A stretch of DNA of 64,000 bases from Onthomonas sp964456525 (GTDB taxonomy: Bacteria; Bacillota; Clostridia; Oscillospirales; Oscillospiraceae), in NCBI GenBank assembly GCA_964456525.1, contig CAYWAP010000002.1, positions 1 through 64,000 on the forward strand. The letters are read 5' to 3'. The notes under the pieces were generated by a model. The model was not told where the DNA came from, did no database searches, and saw only the letters and a list, made by a program, of their open reading frames with translations. Below, piece after piece: positions 50,682 through 59,272 of this stretch (the first letter of the stretch is position 1; each line of letters opens with the position of its first letter). A program made the position numbers and the translations under genes.

Positions 50682-50707
50682 AAAAGGGGGCCAGAATAGC
50701 CCCCCTT
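50681..50707 (-). terminator. Terminator of the nitroreductase gene
   Basis: AAGGGGG / CCCCCTT stem followed by a run of seven T on the minus strand. The HAD gene ends at the same hairpin from the other side. Confidence 0.75.
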
Positions 50708-50716
50708 GATGGCTCA

Positions 50717-51322
50717 TCAGTTCTCCCACTGATCCGGATCTGGAAGCCAGGTAATGGTCATCCCGGTCCGCTCCGGCGGGGCGGGCCGCTCTCCATCCCG
50801 TATCCCCAGGGCCACCGCGCCACAGATGGTCTCGTCCGGGGCCAGGCCCAGGGACTCCAAATAACGGCGGATGGTCTTCTCTCCGTCCAGCCAGTGGAGC
50901 TGGTTAATCCAGCAACTCCCCACTCCGATGCTTTCCGCCGCCAACATCATGTTCTGGATGGCGCAGGCGCTGTCGGCCATGGCGTTGGGATTGTCCCTTT
51001 TGTTGGCCACGACCACCAGCACCGGCGCGTGGTAATCGTAGTCATAAATCCCCATGCGGGACTGCTTGATGGAGTGCTTCAAGCTGCTGTCCAGTTCGTC
51101 GCGCCACTCCATCCGGGCAAAGGCGGACTGGACACGTGCGCGCAGCTCGCTGCGGATCTTGTGATCCCCGATCACCAGAAAATGGACACTCTGCCGGTTT
51201 TTGCCGGTGGGCGCCCACTGCCCGGCTTGCAAAATCCGCTCGATCAGCTCCCTTGCCGGGGTCTCTCTGCGGAAGGTCCGGCAGCTGCGCCGGCAGAGAA
51301 TCGTTTGCATGACTTTGTTCAT
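50717..51322 (-). CDS. Nitroreductase-family flavoprotein
   Basis: A 201-aa FMN-binding oxidoreductase of the nitroreductase family. The FMN phosphate segment RRSCRTFR is near residue 9; the central part has QWAPTGKNRQS, and a C-terminal region contains GSCWINQLHW and GAVALGIRDGERP. The physiological substrate is unknown. The ATG at 51322 has AAAGGAG upstream. Only 29 bp separate it from the divergent PfkB gene. Confidence 0.92.
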   Translation of the reverse strand: MNKVMQTILCRRSCRTFRRETPARELIERILQAGQWAPTGKNRQSVHFLVIGDHKIRSELRARVQSAFARMEWRDELDSSLKHSIKQSRMGIYDYDYHAPVLVVVANKRDNPNAMADSACAIQNMMLAAESIGVGSCWINQLHWLDGEKTIRRYLESLGLAPDETICGAVALGIRDGERPAPPERTGMTITWLPDPDQWEN

Positions 51323-51351
51323 ATTAGGCTCCTTTCTCAGGAGGTTCTCCA

Positions 51352-52305
51352 TTGAAAAACCCGGAAATTTTGATATTTGGCGGCGCCATTGTGGATATTT
51401 CCCTGTGCCCGGTGGACGCCGGCGTCTTTTCCCGCCCCTCTACCCCCCTGGAGCGAATCCCCATGTCCCCCGGCGGCGACGCGCTGAACGAGTCTCTGGT
51501 GCTGGCCGCCCTGGGGAACCGTGTCCGGCTGTGCTCGGTCATCGGCGAGGATGCGGCGGGGGATTTTGTCCTGCGCCGCTGCGCCCAGGCCGGCATTGAC
51601 ACCGCCGCCGTCACCCGCTCCCCGGAGATGGACACCGGCATCAACGTCGTGCTGGTGGACGCCGCAGGAGAGCGCCGCTTTATCACATCCAGCACCGGCT
51701 CCCTCCGCCGGTTTGACCTGTGTCACGCCGAAAAGGCGTTGGAGCACGGGGAGGGAATCCAGATCGCGAGTTTTGCCAGCATATTCGTCTCCCCCCTCTT
51801 CACCCCTGAAAAAATGGCAACCCTGTTCCGCCAGCTAAAGGAGCGGGGCATGACCCTCTGCGCGGATATGACGCGCCGCAAGCAGGGAGAGACGGTGGAA
51901 GATCTCGCCTGCTGCCTGCAATATGTAGACTATCTCTTCCCAAACGAGAGCGAAGCCCAAGCCGTCACAGGGGAGCGGAATCCGGAAGCAATGGCGGACC
52001 GTCTTTTGGCCGCCGGGGTAAAAAATGTGGCCATCAAAACCGGAGCCAGCGGCTGTCTGCTGAAAAACAGAGATATCTGCCTTCAGGTGGCCGGTTACCC
52101 GGTTCCGCACTGTGCGGACACCACCGGCGCCGGAGACACCTTCGCAGCCGGGTTCCTTCACGCCCTGCATTTGGGGCTGGAGCCAATCTCATGCGCCAGG
52201 TTTGCCAATGCCTGCGCGAGCATCTGCGTGGAGCAAGTCGGGGCAACCGGAGCAGTGAGGGAAGCCACCGCCTGGGAGCGGTTCCGCTCCCTGAATGGGG
52301 AATAA
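51352..52305 (+). CDS. PfkB-family carbohydrate kinase
   Basis: A 317-aa ribokinase-like kinase. The N-terminal PGGDALNESLVLAALG (about residues 40-55) is the substrate-binding region, and DTTGAGDTFAAGF near residue 262 holds the catalytic Asp and anion hole. The sugar cannot be told; ribokinase and fructokinase relatives are all possible. The start is TTG with AGGAGG 7 nt upstream. Confidence 0.9.
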   Translation: MKNPEILIFGGAIVDISLCPVDAGVFSRPSTPLERIPMSPGGDALNESLVLAALGNRVRLCSVIGEDAAGDFVLRRCAQAGIDTAAVTRSPEMDTGINVVLVDAAGERRFITSSTGSLRRFDLCHAEKALEHGEGIQIASFASIFVSPLFTPEKMATLFRQLKERGMTLCADMTRRKQGETVEDLACCLQYVDYLFPNESEAQAVTGERNPEAMADRLLAAGVKNVAIKTGASGCLLKNRDICLQVAGYPVPHCADTTGAGDTFAAGFLHALHLGLEPISCARFANACASICVEQVGATGAVREATAWERFRSLNGE

Positions 52306-52317
52306 AGGCCGGAGGGG

Positions 52318-52896
52318 CTACCCCTCCTCCATCCGCTGGAGGACTTCCTGCAAAATGCGTGCCGTCAGCCCCCAGATCACATGCCCCTGATAGACCCAGA
52401 CCGGGGTTTTGTGGCGGTTCCGGTAGCGGGATACCGTGGGATATAAAATCTCCGGAATGGTATCCAGATCGGGAACCATGTCATAGCCGAGCATTTCCGG
52501 GCCGTGCTCCCGGAGCCATTCCAAGGGCACGGTGAAGGTCTCCGCCACCTCAGCCCGGTTTTGGATGAGGTGCTCCACGGCGTCCCGGGAGATCTCTCCC
52601 ACCACCGGATATACGGCCCGGCCGGAACCGTGCAGATAGGGCTCCAGGCTGGCAAACAGGCGGATTTTTTCCGGGGGGATGCTCAGCTCCTCCCGGGTCT
52701 CCCGAAGGGCGCAGTCCCGGGGCGTCTCCCCCGCTTCCATCCTCCCTCCGGGAAAGCACACCTCCCCCGGCTGACGGACAGACGCCGAACGCACCTCAAA
52801 TAAGACAGAAAGCTCCCCGCCCGTGACCAGCGGCACCAGCACCGCAGCCGAGGGGGGAGCTTTTTGCTCTTTGGGCCGCAAAAACAGCCCTCCCAT
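52318..52896 (-). CDS. NUDIX hydrolase, CoA pyrophosphatase type
   Basis: A 192-aa protein with the complete Nudix box GGRMEAGETPRDCALRETREE. The region before it, LFEVRSASVRQPGEVCFPGG, matches the coenzyme A diphosphatase group (NudL/YeaB), which cleaves CoA to phosphopantetheine and 3',5'-ADP. The start overlaps the stop of the cupin gene (ATGA). Confidence 0.9.
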   Translation of the reverse strand: MGGLFLRPKEQKAPPSAAVLVPLVTGGELSVLFEVRSASVRQPGEVCFPGGRMEAGETPRDCALRETREELSIPPEKIRLFASLEPYLHGSGRAVYPVVGEISRDAVEHLIQNRAEVAETFTVPLEWLREHGPEMLGYDMVPDLDTIPEILYPTVSRYRNRHKTPVWVYQGHVIWGLTARILQEVLQRMEEG

Positions 52897-53243
52897 CAGC
52901 GGGGGAAGAGGACGGCCAGCATCTCAGCCGGGGCATCGCTGCGGTTTTCCACGCTGTGGCTGGCGCCGTCTGCGGTAAATACCACGCCGCCCTCCTTGAC
53001 AACGTGCTCCTGTCCGTCCTGATTCACCACAAGCTCGCCCTTCAGGACATAGTAGACCTCCGCGTTGGTGTCGTGGGTGTGCAGGCCGATGCTGCGTCCG
53101 GGCAGGATGGTGAAGATGGTAAACAGGTCGGTACGGCCGCCGGTCTCCTCTTTTTCCAGAAGGTGGAGCTGATAAAGCTCGCCCACGCCGCCGCGCAGAC
53201 CGTTGACGGAGCCTTTGCGCATTTCCTCTTTGGATTTAATCAT
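52896..53243 (-). CDS. Cupin-domain protein
   Basis: A 115-aa single-domain cupin. The metal-binding motifs are GLHTHDTNAEVYYVLKGE (His, His, Glu) and GASHSVENRSD (His). Metal and substrate are unknown. The start at 53243 has AAAAGGAG upstream. It is coupled to the NUDIX gene and follows the aminotransferase gene by about 50 bp on the same strand, so the three may form an operon. Confidence 0.88.
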   Translation of the reverse strand: MIKSKEEMRKGSVNGLRGGVGELYQLHLLEKEETGGRTDLFTIFTILPGRSIGLHTHDTNAEVYYVLKGELVVNQDGQEHVVKEGGVVFTADGASHSVENRSDAPAEMLAVLFPR

Positions 53244-53291
53244 GGAAATTCTCCTTTTCACGTTTGATCGAATCTTGTCTCCCTTTCCGCC

Positions 53292-54476
53292 TCACCGGTA
53301 CAGATCCACCAGCTTCTGAAAAACCGGCAGCGCCTTTTCGACGCGCTCCGTGGGACAGCAATAAGAAACTCTCACATGGCCGGGGCAGCCGAACCCGCTG
53401 CCCGGAACCACCAGCAGATCCAAGCTCTTGGCCCGCTCGGCAAAGGCCACGTCGTCCGGCTCCAAGGTGCGGGGGAAGAGATAGAAGGTGCCATCGGGAC
53501 GGACACAGGTAAGGCCCATCTCCTGAAAGCCCTCCATCAGCAGATTGGCATTGCGCTCGTAAACCGCCACGTTTGCGGGAACATCACAGCAGGCTGCCAC
53601 CACCAGCTGCATCATACTGGGCGCGCAGACATAGCCCTGGGAGCGGGCCGCCCCGGCACAGGCGGCATAGACCAGCTTGGCATCGGCGCAGGCGTCGGGG
53701 ACGACGATGTAACCAATGCGCTCCCCGGGCAGGGACAGGCTCTTGGAGTAGGAATAGCAGACCAACGTGTCGTCATAATAGTTGGTCAGGTATGGAACCT
53801 GGGTGCCGCCGAACACAATTTCACGGTATGGCTCATCTGCCAACAGGTAAATGGGGTGGCCATATTCCTGCTCTTTGCTGCGCAGATAGTCCGCCAGTTT
53901 CTTCACCGTCTCCTCGGAATAGACCACGCCGGAGGGGTTGTTGGGCGAGTTGACGATCAGGCACTTGGTCTTTTCGCTCATTCGCTCATCCAGCTGGTCA
54001 AAGGGAATCTGAAACGTCTGGATGTCGGCAGGAACCAGCACCATTTTCGCCCCTGCCCCCTGGATAAACACCGAATACTCGGGGAAATAGGGGGCAAAGA
54101 CCACGACCTCATCCCCCGGATTGCACAAACCGTTCAGGCAGCAGGTCAGGGAGGCCGCCGCGCCGCAGGTCATGAAGAGGTTGTCGGCGTGGAAGTGGGT
54201 GCCCTGACGGCGGTTAATGCTCTGGGCCAGCGCATGGCGAACCTCAGCCGCCCCCTGGGCGCTGGTGTAGCCGTGGAGCTGAACCGGGTCCCTCGTCTGG
54301 CACAGCTCTATGATTTTCTGCTTCACCTCTTCCGGTGGGGGGACGCTGGGATTGCCCAGCGAGAAGTCAAAAACATGTTCGGGGCCGACCACTGCCGACC
54401 GCTGATTTCCGTACTCAAATAACTCACGGATGACACTGCGGGCCGTCCCCAGCTCCACCATTCTTTCGTTTAACAT
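53292..54476 (-). CDS. PLP-dependent class I/II aminotransferase
   Basis: A 394-aa fold-type I aminotransferase. The PLP lysine is in CYSYSKSLSLPGERIGY near residue 236; LIVNSPNNPSGVVYS and LLADEPYREI hold the Asn and Asp that bind the cofactor. The C-terminal substrate Arg is in GHVRVSYC. The amino-group donor is unknown; aspartate or aromatic aminotransferases are close relatives. An in-frame GTG at 54479 is an alternative start, with GGAGG closer to it. Confidence 0.92.
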   Translation of the reverse strand: MLNERMVELGTARSVIRELFEYGNQRSAVVGPEHVFDFSLGNPSVPPPEEVKQKIIELCQTRDPVQLHGYTSAQGAAEVRHALAQSINRRQGTHFHADNLFMTCGAAASLTCCLNGLCNPGDEVVVFAPYFPEYSVFIQGAGAKMVLVPADIQTFQIPFDQLDERMSEKTKCLIVNSPNNPSGVVYSEETVKKLADYLRSKEQEYGHPIYLLADEPYREIVFGGTQVPYLTNYYDDTLVCYSYSKSLSLPGERIGYIVVPDACADAKLVYAACAGAARSQGYVCAPSMMQLVVAACCDVPANVAVYERNANLLMEGFQEMGLTCVRPDGTFYLFPRTLEPDDVAFAERAKSLDLLVVPGSGFGCPGHVRVSYCCPTERVEKALPVFQKLVDLYR

Positions 54477-54572
54477 CACGTCACTTCCTCCTGTGCGGGA
54501 TTCCCAACATTTGGCTTGTCAACAGTATACCACGCCGCCATGGGAAAGAAAAGTGCCCTTCCCCGCCTGCGG

Positions 54573-54708
54573 CCCTGTTTGAACATGAGAACTATGACCA
54601 ATCAGGCGATTTGACGTCCCAATCCTTTGTGGATTGCAGGGAAAATCACCACCCCATGGCGGAAAAAGCCCCGTCATTGAGGCATGTTGATCTGTTTCAA
54701 ACAAGGCC
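54573..54708 (-). repeat. Complete MITE-like repeat copy
   Basis: A 136-bp copy in inverted orientation. On the minus strand it starts GGGCCTTGTTTGAA and ends TTCAAACAGGGCC, giving terminal inverted repeats GGCCyTGTTTGAA. The core hairpin CAATCC/GGATTG is kept, although the loop changed from GCAGA to ACAAA. It has no coding capacity. Confidence 0.8.
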
Positions 54709-54711
54709 CGG

Positions 54712-55152
54712 TCAGTCAGCTTCCAGATATGCCAGGAAGGTTTCATGCAAATCGGGGGATTTCCGCTTCAAGCTGATGATGCGCCCCTGTTTATCCAACA
54801 CACAGTGCTCACTTTCCCCCGCGCAGCGCAGCGCACCCGTCACAACATCCCGCACTTCGTAGCCAAAGCAGAACCGGATGCCGTTGTACGCCGTCAGCTT
54901 GACCGAAATGCAGACGTCGTCGCCAAAGTGGGTCATGGTCTTATAGCCGGCGCTTACGCGAACCACCGGCACCACCAGACCCCGCCGCTCCACTTCCACA
55001 AAATTGGCGCCGATCTGGTTCATCCAGTCTATCCGGGCCTCCTCGAACCAGCGGATGTAATTGGAGTGGTGGACAATGGCCATCTGATCCGTTTCGTAAT
55101 ATTTCACGTTGTGTATATAGGGTTTGATTTCCTGAATCCGTTCTTCTTGCAT
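54712..55152 (-). CDS. Acyl-CoA thioesterase (4HBT, YbgC/FadM type)
   Basis: A 146-aa hotdog-fold thioesterase. The active segment YYETDQMAIVHHSNYIRWFEEAR contains the catalytic Asp of the YbgC group, and the middle and end fit the fold. It hydrolyses acyl-CoA or acyl-ACP; the chain is unknown. Its stop lies 3 bp from the interspersed repeat. Confidence 0.93.
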   Translation of the reverse strand: MQEERIQEIKPYIHNVKYYETDQMAIVHHSNYIRWFEEARIDWMNQIGANFVEVERRGLVVPVVRVSAGYKTMTHFGDDVCISVKLTAYNGIRFCFGYEVRDVVTGALRCAGESEHCVLDKQGRIISLKRKSPDLHETFLAYLEAD

Positions 55153-55153
55153 G

Positions 55154-55789
55154 TTATCTCCCTCTCAATAACGGCGCGGCTCTCCTCTCCTCCCCCACCG
55201 TTTTCACCTCCACCGTTCCGGCGGTGCATTCGGCGATGTGGGCGGCAAACCCGCGCTCCTTTTCCTCCGGCAGCAGTGCCTCCAGAGTGACATCCGCGCC
55301 GTATTGTGTATCCAAAACCACGCCGTCCCAACCGGCAATTTCCTGGGCAATCCGGCTGAACTGGTTGTATCCGCAGGGAATTTCCACCTTGACCCAGCGG
55401 CGGACGACGGAAATGCCCGCCGCGTCCAGGGCATCCCTGGCGGCCCTGGTATACGCCCGGCACAGTCCCCCGGTTCCCAGCAGTACCCCGCCGAAGTAAC
55501 GGGTGACCACGCAGACCACATCCGTAACCTGTTCTCCCTGAAAGACGTGGAGCATGGGCTGTCCGGCCGTGCCCTGGGGTTCCCCGTCGTCGCTATAGCG
55601 GGTCACGCCCTCCTTCAGGATGTAGCACCAGCAGTTGTGGCGGGCATCATGATACCGCTTTTTCATGGCGTCGATGAAGGCACGGGCTTCCTCTTCGCTC
55701 TCCACATGCCGGACCTTGCCCAGGAAACGGGAGCGTTTTTCCACATACTCCCCCTCACCGGGGCCGGTGGGGATGTAATATTCTTCCAC
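55154..55789 (-). CDS. YigZ/IMPACT-family protein
   Basis: A 211-aa protein of the UPF0029/YigZ family. The N-terminal domain has KRSRFLGKVRHVES, HDARHNCWCYIL and SDDGEPQGTAGQP, then VVTRYFGGVLLGTGGLCRAY, all family hallmarks; the C-terminal DUF1949 domain follows. The role is not well known; eukaryotic IMPACT relatives bind ribosome-associated GCN1. The start is the GTG with AGGAGG 7 nt upstream. It is 1 bp from the thioesterase gene, so both are in one operon. Confidence 0.93.
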   Translation of the reverse strand: MEEYYIPTGPGEGEYVEKRSRFLGKVRHVESEEEARAFIDAMKKRYHDARHNCWCYILKEGVTRYSDDGEPQGTAGQPMLHVFQGEQVTDVVCVVTRYFGGVLLGTGGLCRAYTRAARDALDAAGISVVRRWVKVEIPCGYNQFSRIAQEIAGWDGVVLDTQYGADVTLEALLPEEKERGFAAHIAECTAGTVEVKTVGEERRAAPLLRGR

Positions 55790-55841
55790 AAGCACACCTC
55801 CTGTGCATCCATTTGGCCGAAAAGGTCTGGGGCGCTGCTAC

Positions 55842-56600
55842 TTAAACCAGAGCATGGCCCTTTGGCTCCGCCCCCACGGCAGCCCGCCTTGACTGGGCCC
55901 CATGGATGCCCTGAAAGTTGGTTTTCGGCAGAAAGGACAGCGCCCGGCCCGACTCCAGAGCATCCACCAGCGCTGTGACCTGCTCCGCGCACAGGGGCAC
56001 CGCCTCCTGCATGGCCTCCGCGAGCTGCTGCACCGTGGGCTGCCATTTTCTGCGCCCCGGGGTCAGCCGGCGGAATTTCGCCACAAAGCGGGAGACAGCC
56101 AAAAACCATTTCACAGAGCTGGCAAACTGCGCCCCATCGGCGCTGACATACCCGATGGCCCCAGCCTGATAGATCTCGTCCTCTTTGGGCGCTTCATATG
56201 GAAGCCCCCGATCCCCTTTCGGGATCAGGGAGCGGTCAAAGGCCCCCTCAATCATCGTATGTCTCAAATGGTGGCCAGCGGCCGCCTGGTTGACAATCGG
56301 ATGGCAAATCGCGTCCAAACTGTAATGGCACAGGAATCCCGCGGCATATCCCAGCGCATAGGGGCGGTTTTCCATGCCGCAAAACCGCTCCAATATGACG
56401 CCGGGGGACAGACTGTGCAGGGCATGCCCCTCCTCGGAGACCGGGTTTGCTCTCAGCGGATGATAGAAAAACAGCGGATCCGGCCCATACAGCCCGCATT
56501 TCCAGCCATCCAGCTGGGGCGCAAGCAGCTTTTGTATGCGCTCCGGCAGCGCCTGATACACCTGTTGGCCGAAGACCTGATGCGCGTAAAAATCTGGCAT
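55842..56600 (-). CDS. Zinc-dependent phospholipase C-like protein
   Basis: A 252-aa protein beginning MPDFYAHQVFGQQV with the Zn_dep_PLPC-type pattern of histidines: YAH near the start, GPDPLFFYHP, LCHYSLDAICHPIVN and GHHLRHTMIE. It has no signal peptide, so it differs from the secreted clostridial alpha-toxins and likely works inside the cell. The true substrate is unknown. The start follows GGAGA. Confidence 0.82.
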   Translation of the reverse strand: MPDFYAHQVFGQQVYQALPERIQKLLAPQLDGWKCGLYGPDPLFFYHPLRANPVSEEGHALHSLSPGVILERFCGMENRPYALGYAAGFLCHYSLDAICHPIVNQAAAGHHLRHTMIEGAFDRSLIPKGDRGLPYEAPKEDEIYQAGAIGYVSADGAQFASSVKWFLAVSRFVAKFRRLTPGRRKWQPTVQQLAEAMQEAVPLCAEQVTALVDALESGRALSFLPKTNFQGIHGAQSRRAAVGAEPKGHALV

Positions 56601-56748
56601 ATCACCCTCTCCTTTCTCCAGCTGCCTTCTATTTTATCAGCATTCGCGCCCAAACTCCAGTTCAAAATTTTGGGACAGCCGGGGATCCTCCGGTAAAGCT
56701 CTACAGGAATCCTGTGGTATTTGGGCGATCTCTTTTCCCGCCTGCCCC

Positions 56749-56777
56749 TTGCCAAATGTTAATATTTGTAATAAACT
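56749..56777 (+). promoter_or_regulatory. Sigma-A promoter of the GH3-like gene
   Basis: TTGCCA (49-54) and TAAACT (72-77) are 17 bp apart, about 30 bp before the start. Confidence 0.55.
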
Positions 56778-56809
56778 AAAGAAAATCCTTAAAATTTTTG
56801 GAGTTCCAT

Positions 56810-59260
56810 ATGCGTATAAAATATTTGAGGCCTTTGCTGGAAACCCGCTGGCACAAGCTGCCCGCCCTGGTGCTTCCCCTTCTTCTGGCCGCTGCACTGC
56901 TCTTGTCACTGCTCTCCCTGCCCCTGTCCGGCTTTTTGGACCGTCACCTCAGCTCTCTGACGACCAGCGCCTCCCTGGAGGACGACCTGGCCGCCACCGC
57001 CGCCCTTTCCGCGCAGACCACTGCGGAGGGCGCCGTCCTGCTGGAAAACGCGGATTCCCTCCTGCCTTTGGACCCGAAAACCACGCCGGAGATCTGTCTC
57101 TTTGGTCTGGCCTCTGTTCAGCCTGTTTACGCCGACGGGCGCACAGCCGATCGAACCACACTGGCGGACAGTCTGGCCGCCGCAGGCTTTTCTGTGTACG
57201 AAGATCTACTCTCCTTCTATCAGTCTCTGGGCGACGTCACTTCGGAGCCGGACGCCAGCGCCTATGACACCGACCTTTTGAACAGCGCCCGAAGCGCCTC
57301 CGGCACCGCCATCATCGCCATTTCCCACACGGAGGACAATGAACCGATGCTTCAGGAGGAAGAGGTTGCGCTGCTTGAGTTGGTGGCCGGTCTGGACTTT
57401 GACAACGTCATTGTCCTCATCAACAGCCCCTCTGTCATGCAGCTGGATTTCCTACAGGTGGAAGCCTACGGCATTGACGCCGCCCTTTGGATCGGCGCCC
57501 CCGGGGAAGGCGGTATGGACGCCGTGGGGGAGCTGCTCAGCGGCGCCATCACCCCCTCTGGCAAGACGGCCGCCACCTACCTTTACGATGTGTCCAGCGC
57601 CCCCGCTGCCAGCAGCACGTTGGAGGGGCAGACTTCCCTCACCTCTGACACCGATGGGAACGCCCTTGCCGATTCTGAAACGACCACCATCTCCTACGAC
57701 GAGGGCATCTATGTGGGCTATCGCTATTATGAAACCCGCTATGCGGGGGACGAAGAGGGATATGCCTCAGCCGTTCAATACCCCTTTGGATATGGGCTGA
57801 GCTATACCACCTTTGACAGGCAAATCACATCCTTCGCCTGTGACGGCACCACCGTCACAATGGAAGTAACCGTCACCAACACCGGAGAGGTCTCCGGCGC
57901 GGATGTGGTGGAGATTTACGCCACGCTCCCCTATAAGACCAGCGGTCTGGAAAAGGCCAGCGAAGTTCTGGTGGGCTATCAGCGAACCGAAACGCTGGAG
58001 CCGGAGGAGAGCGTGACGGTGGAAATCAGCTTCCCGCTGTCCTATATGGCCTCCTATGACACCAAAAACAACTGTTTTGCCCTGGGCAAAGGCACCTATG
58101 AAATCCAACTAAAGAGCGACGCCCACACCACGGTGGACTCCCGCACGTTGACGCTCACTGATAAATATAAATATGACACTTCCCTGGCCGATCTTTCCGG
58201 CTCCGCGCCGGAGGTCATGCTGAGCCGTTCCGACTGGACGCTGTCCTATGTGGAGGAGGAAAGCGCCGTCTCCGCCGCCACTTCCGAGACGGATTCCGCC
58301 GAAGAGGAGGAAGCGACATCCAGCGCCAAGAAGCTGTCCCAGCTCACCGGCGTCAGCTATGACGACCCGCTGTGGGACAGCCTGCTGGACAGACTCAGCG
58401 AGAAACAGCTCGCCGCCCTGACCACCTTGGCGGATGACACCATTTCGGGAATCTCCTCCATCGGGCTGGATCAGGTTCTGCTGGCAGACGGCAGCAGCGG
58501 TCTGACCGGCGACGCCCACGGGGTCAGTTATTCCGGCACGCTGCTTCCCTGCCAGCTGCTGATCGGCTCCACCTGGGATTCGGATCTGGCGGAGCGCCTT
58601 GGGGCGGCCGTGGGGCAGGAAGCGGCCGACATGGGGCTTGCCGCCATCTACGGCCCTTCCGGCGCAATCCTTCGCAACGCCTGGTGCAGCGACGCCTACT
58701 CTGAGGACAGTTTGCTCACCGGCTCCCTGCTCAGCAGCTACGCCTCCGGCGTCGAGTCCACCGGGACGCTGTGCTTTGTGACGGGCTTTGGCCTCTCAGA
58801 CGCAAGCGGCGCCGCCGTGCTCTGCGGGGTTCAAGCCATGCGCGAGCTGTATCTGCGCCCCTACGAGATGTGCCTGAGCAGCGCAAGCGCCTCCGGCGTC
58901 GTCGCCGTGGAAGGCGCTGAAACCGCTGCATTTCTCACCGACCTGCTCCGCGGCGAGTGGCGCTTCAACGGCGCTGTCTTTACCGTTTCGTCGGGCACGG
59001 GGGCCGCAGCCGCCCTCAACGCCGGCGCCAGCGCTGTAATATCCAGCGCGGACGCCGATGTAACCAATGTGGATGAGGAGACGTTAAAAGAGGCCGCTCA
59101 CCACATGCTGTACGTCTTGGCAAACAGCAATGCTGTGAGCGGCACCCAGTACGGGCCTCATTCTTACTGGCGGCTGGTGTTGGCCCTTATAGATCTGGCG
59201 CTGCTGGGGGCAAATGCCTTCCTGTTTTACCGCCTGTACTGGCATCGCAAGGGGCGATAA
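56810..59260 (+). CDS. Membrane-anchored, domain-permuted GH3-like protein, probably inactive
   Basis: An 816-aa protein. A membrane segment (about 17-40) is followed by the GH3 C-terminal alpha/beta sandwich (55-320, EGAVLLENADSLLPL), a fibronectin-III-like domain (350-460), an acidic Ser/Glu linker (478-508), then the GH3 barrel part (520-765), and a last membrane segment (789-808). Normal GH3 enzymes have the barrel first. The barrel's KHF motif is replaced by TGF at 658-660, and the nucleophile Asp of the TD motif is Val726 (FTVSS). It is probably a non-catalytic glycan-binding or scaffold protein. TTGGAG precedes the ATG. Confidence 0.8.
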   Translation: MRIKYLRPLLETRWHKLPALVLPLLLAAALLLSLLSLPLSGFLDRHLSSLTTSASLEDDLAATAALSAQTTAEGAVLLENADSLLPLDPKTTPEICLFGLASVQPVYADGRTADRTTLADSLAAAGFSVYEDLLSFYQSLGDVTSEPDASAYDTDLLNSARSASGTAIIAISHTEDNEPMLQEEEVALLELVAGLDFDNVIVLINSPSVMQLDFLQVEAYGIDAALWIGAPGEGGMDAVGELLSGAITPSGKTAATYLYDVSSAPAASSTLEGQTSLTSDTDGNALADSETTTISYDEGIYVGYRYYETRYAGDEEGYASAVQYPFGYGLSYTTFDRQITSFACDGTTVTMEVTVTNTGEVSGADVVEIYATLPYKTSGLEKASEVLVGYQRTETLEPEESVTVEISFPLSYMASYDTKNNCFALGKGTYEIQLKSDAHTTVDSRTLTLTDKYKYDTSLADLSGSAPEVMLSRSDWTLSYVEEESAVSAATSETDSAEEEEATSSAKKLSQLTGVSYDDPLWDSLLDRLSEKQLAALTTLADDTISGISSIGLDQVLLADGSSGLTGDAHGVSYSGTLLPCQLLIGSTWDSDLAERLGAAVGQEAADMGLAAIYGPSGAILRNAWCSDAYSEDSLLTGSLLSSYASGVESTGTLCFVTGFGLSDASGAAVLCGVQAMRELYLRPYEMCLSSASASGVVAVEGAETAAFLTDLLRGEWRFNGAVFTVSSGTGAAAALNAGASAVISSADADVTNVDEETLKEAAHHMLYVLANSNAVSGTQYGPHSYWRLVLALIDLALLGANAFLFYRLYWHRKGR

Positions 59261-59272
59261 GCCCCCCTGCGC

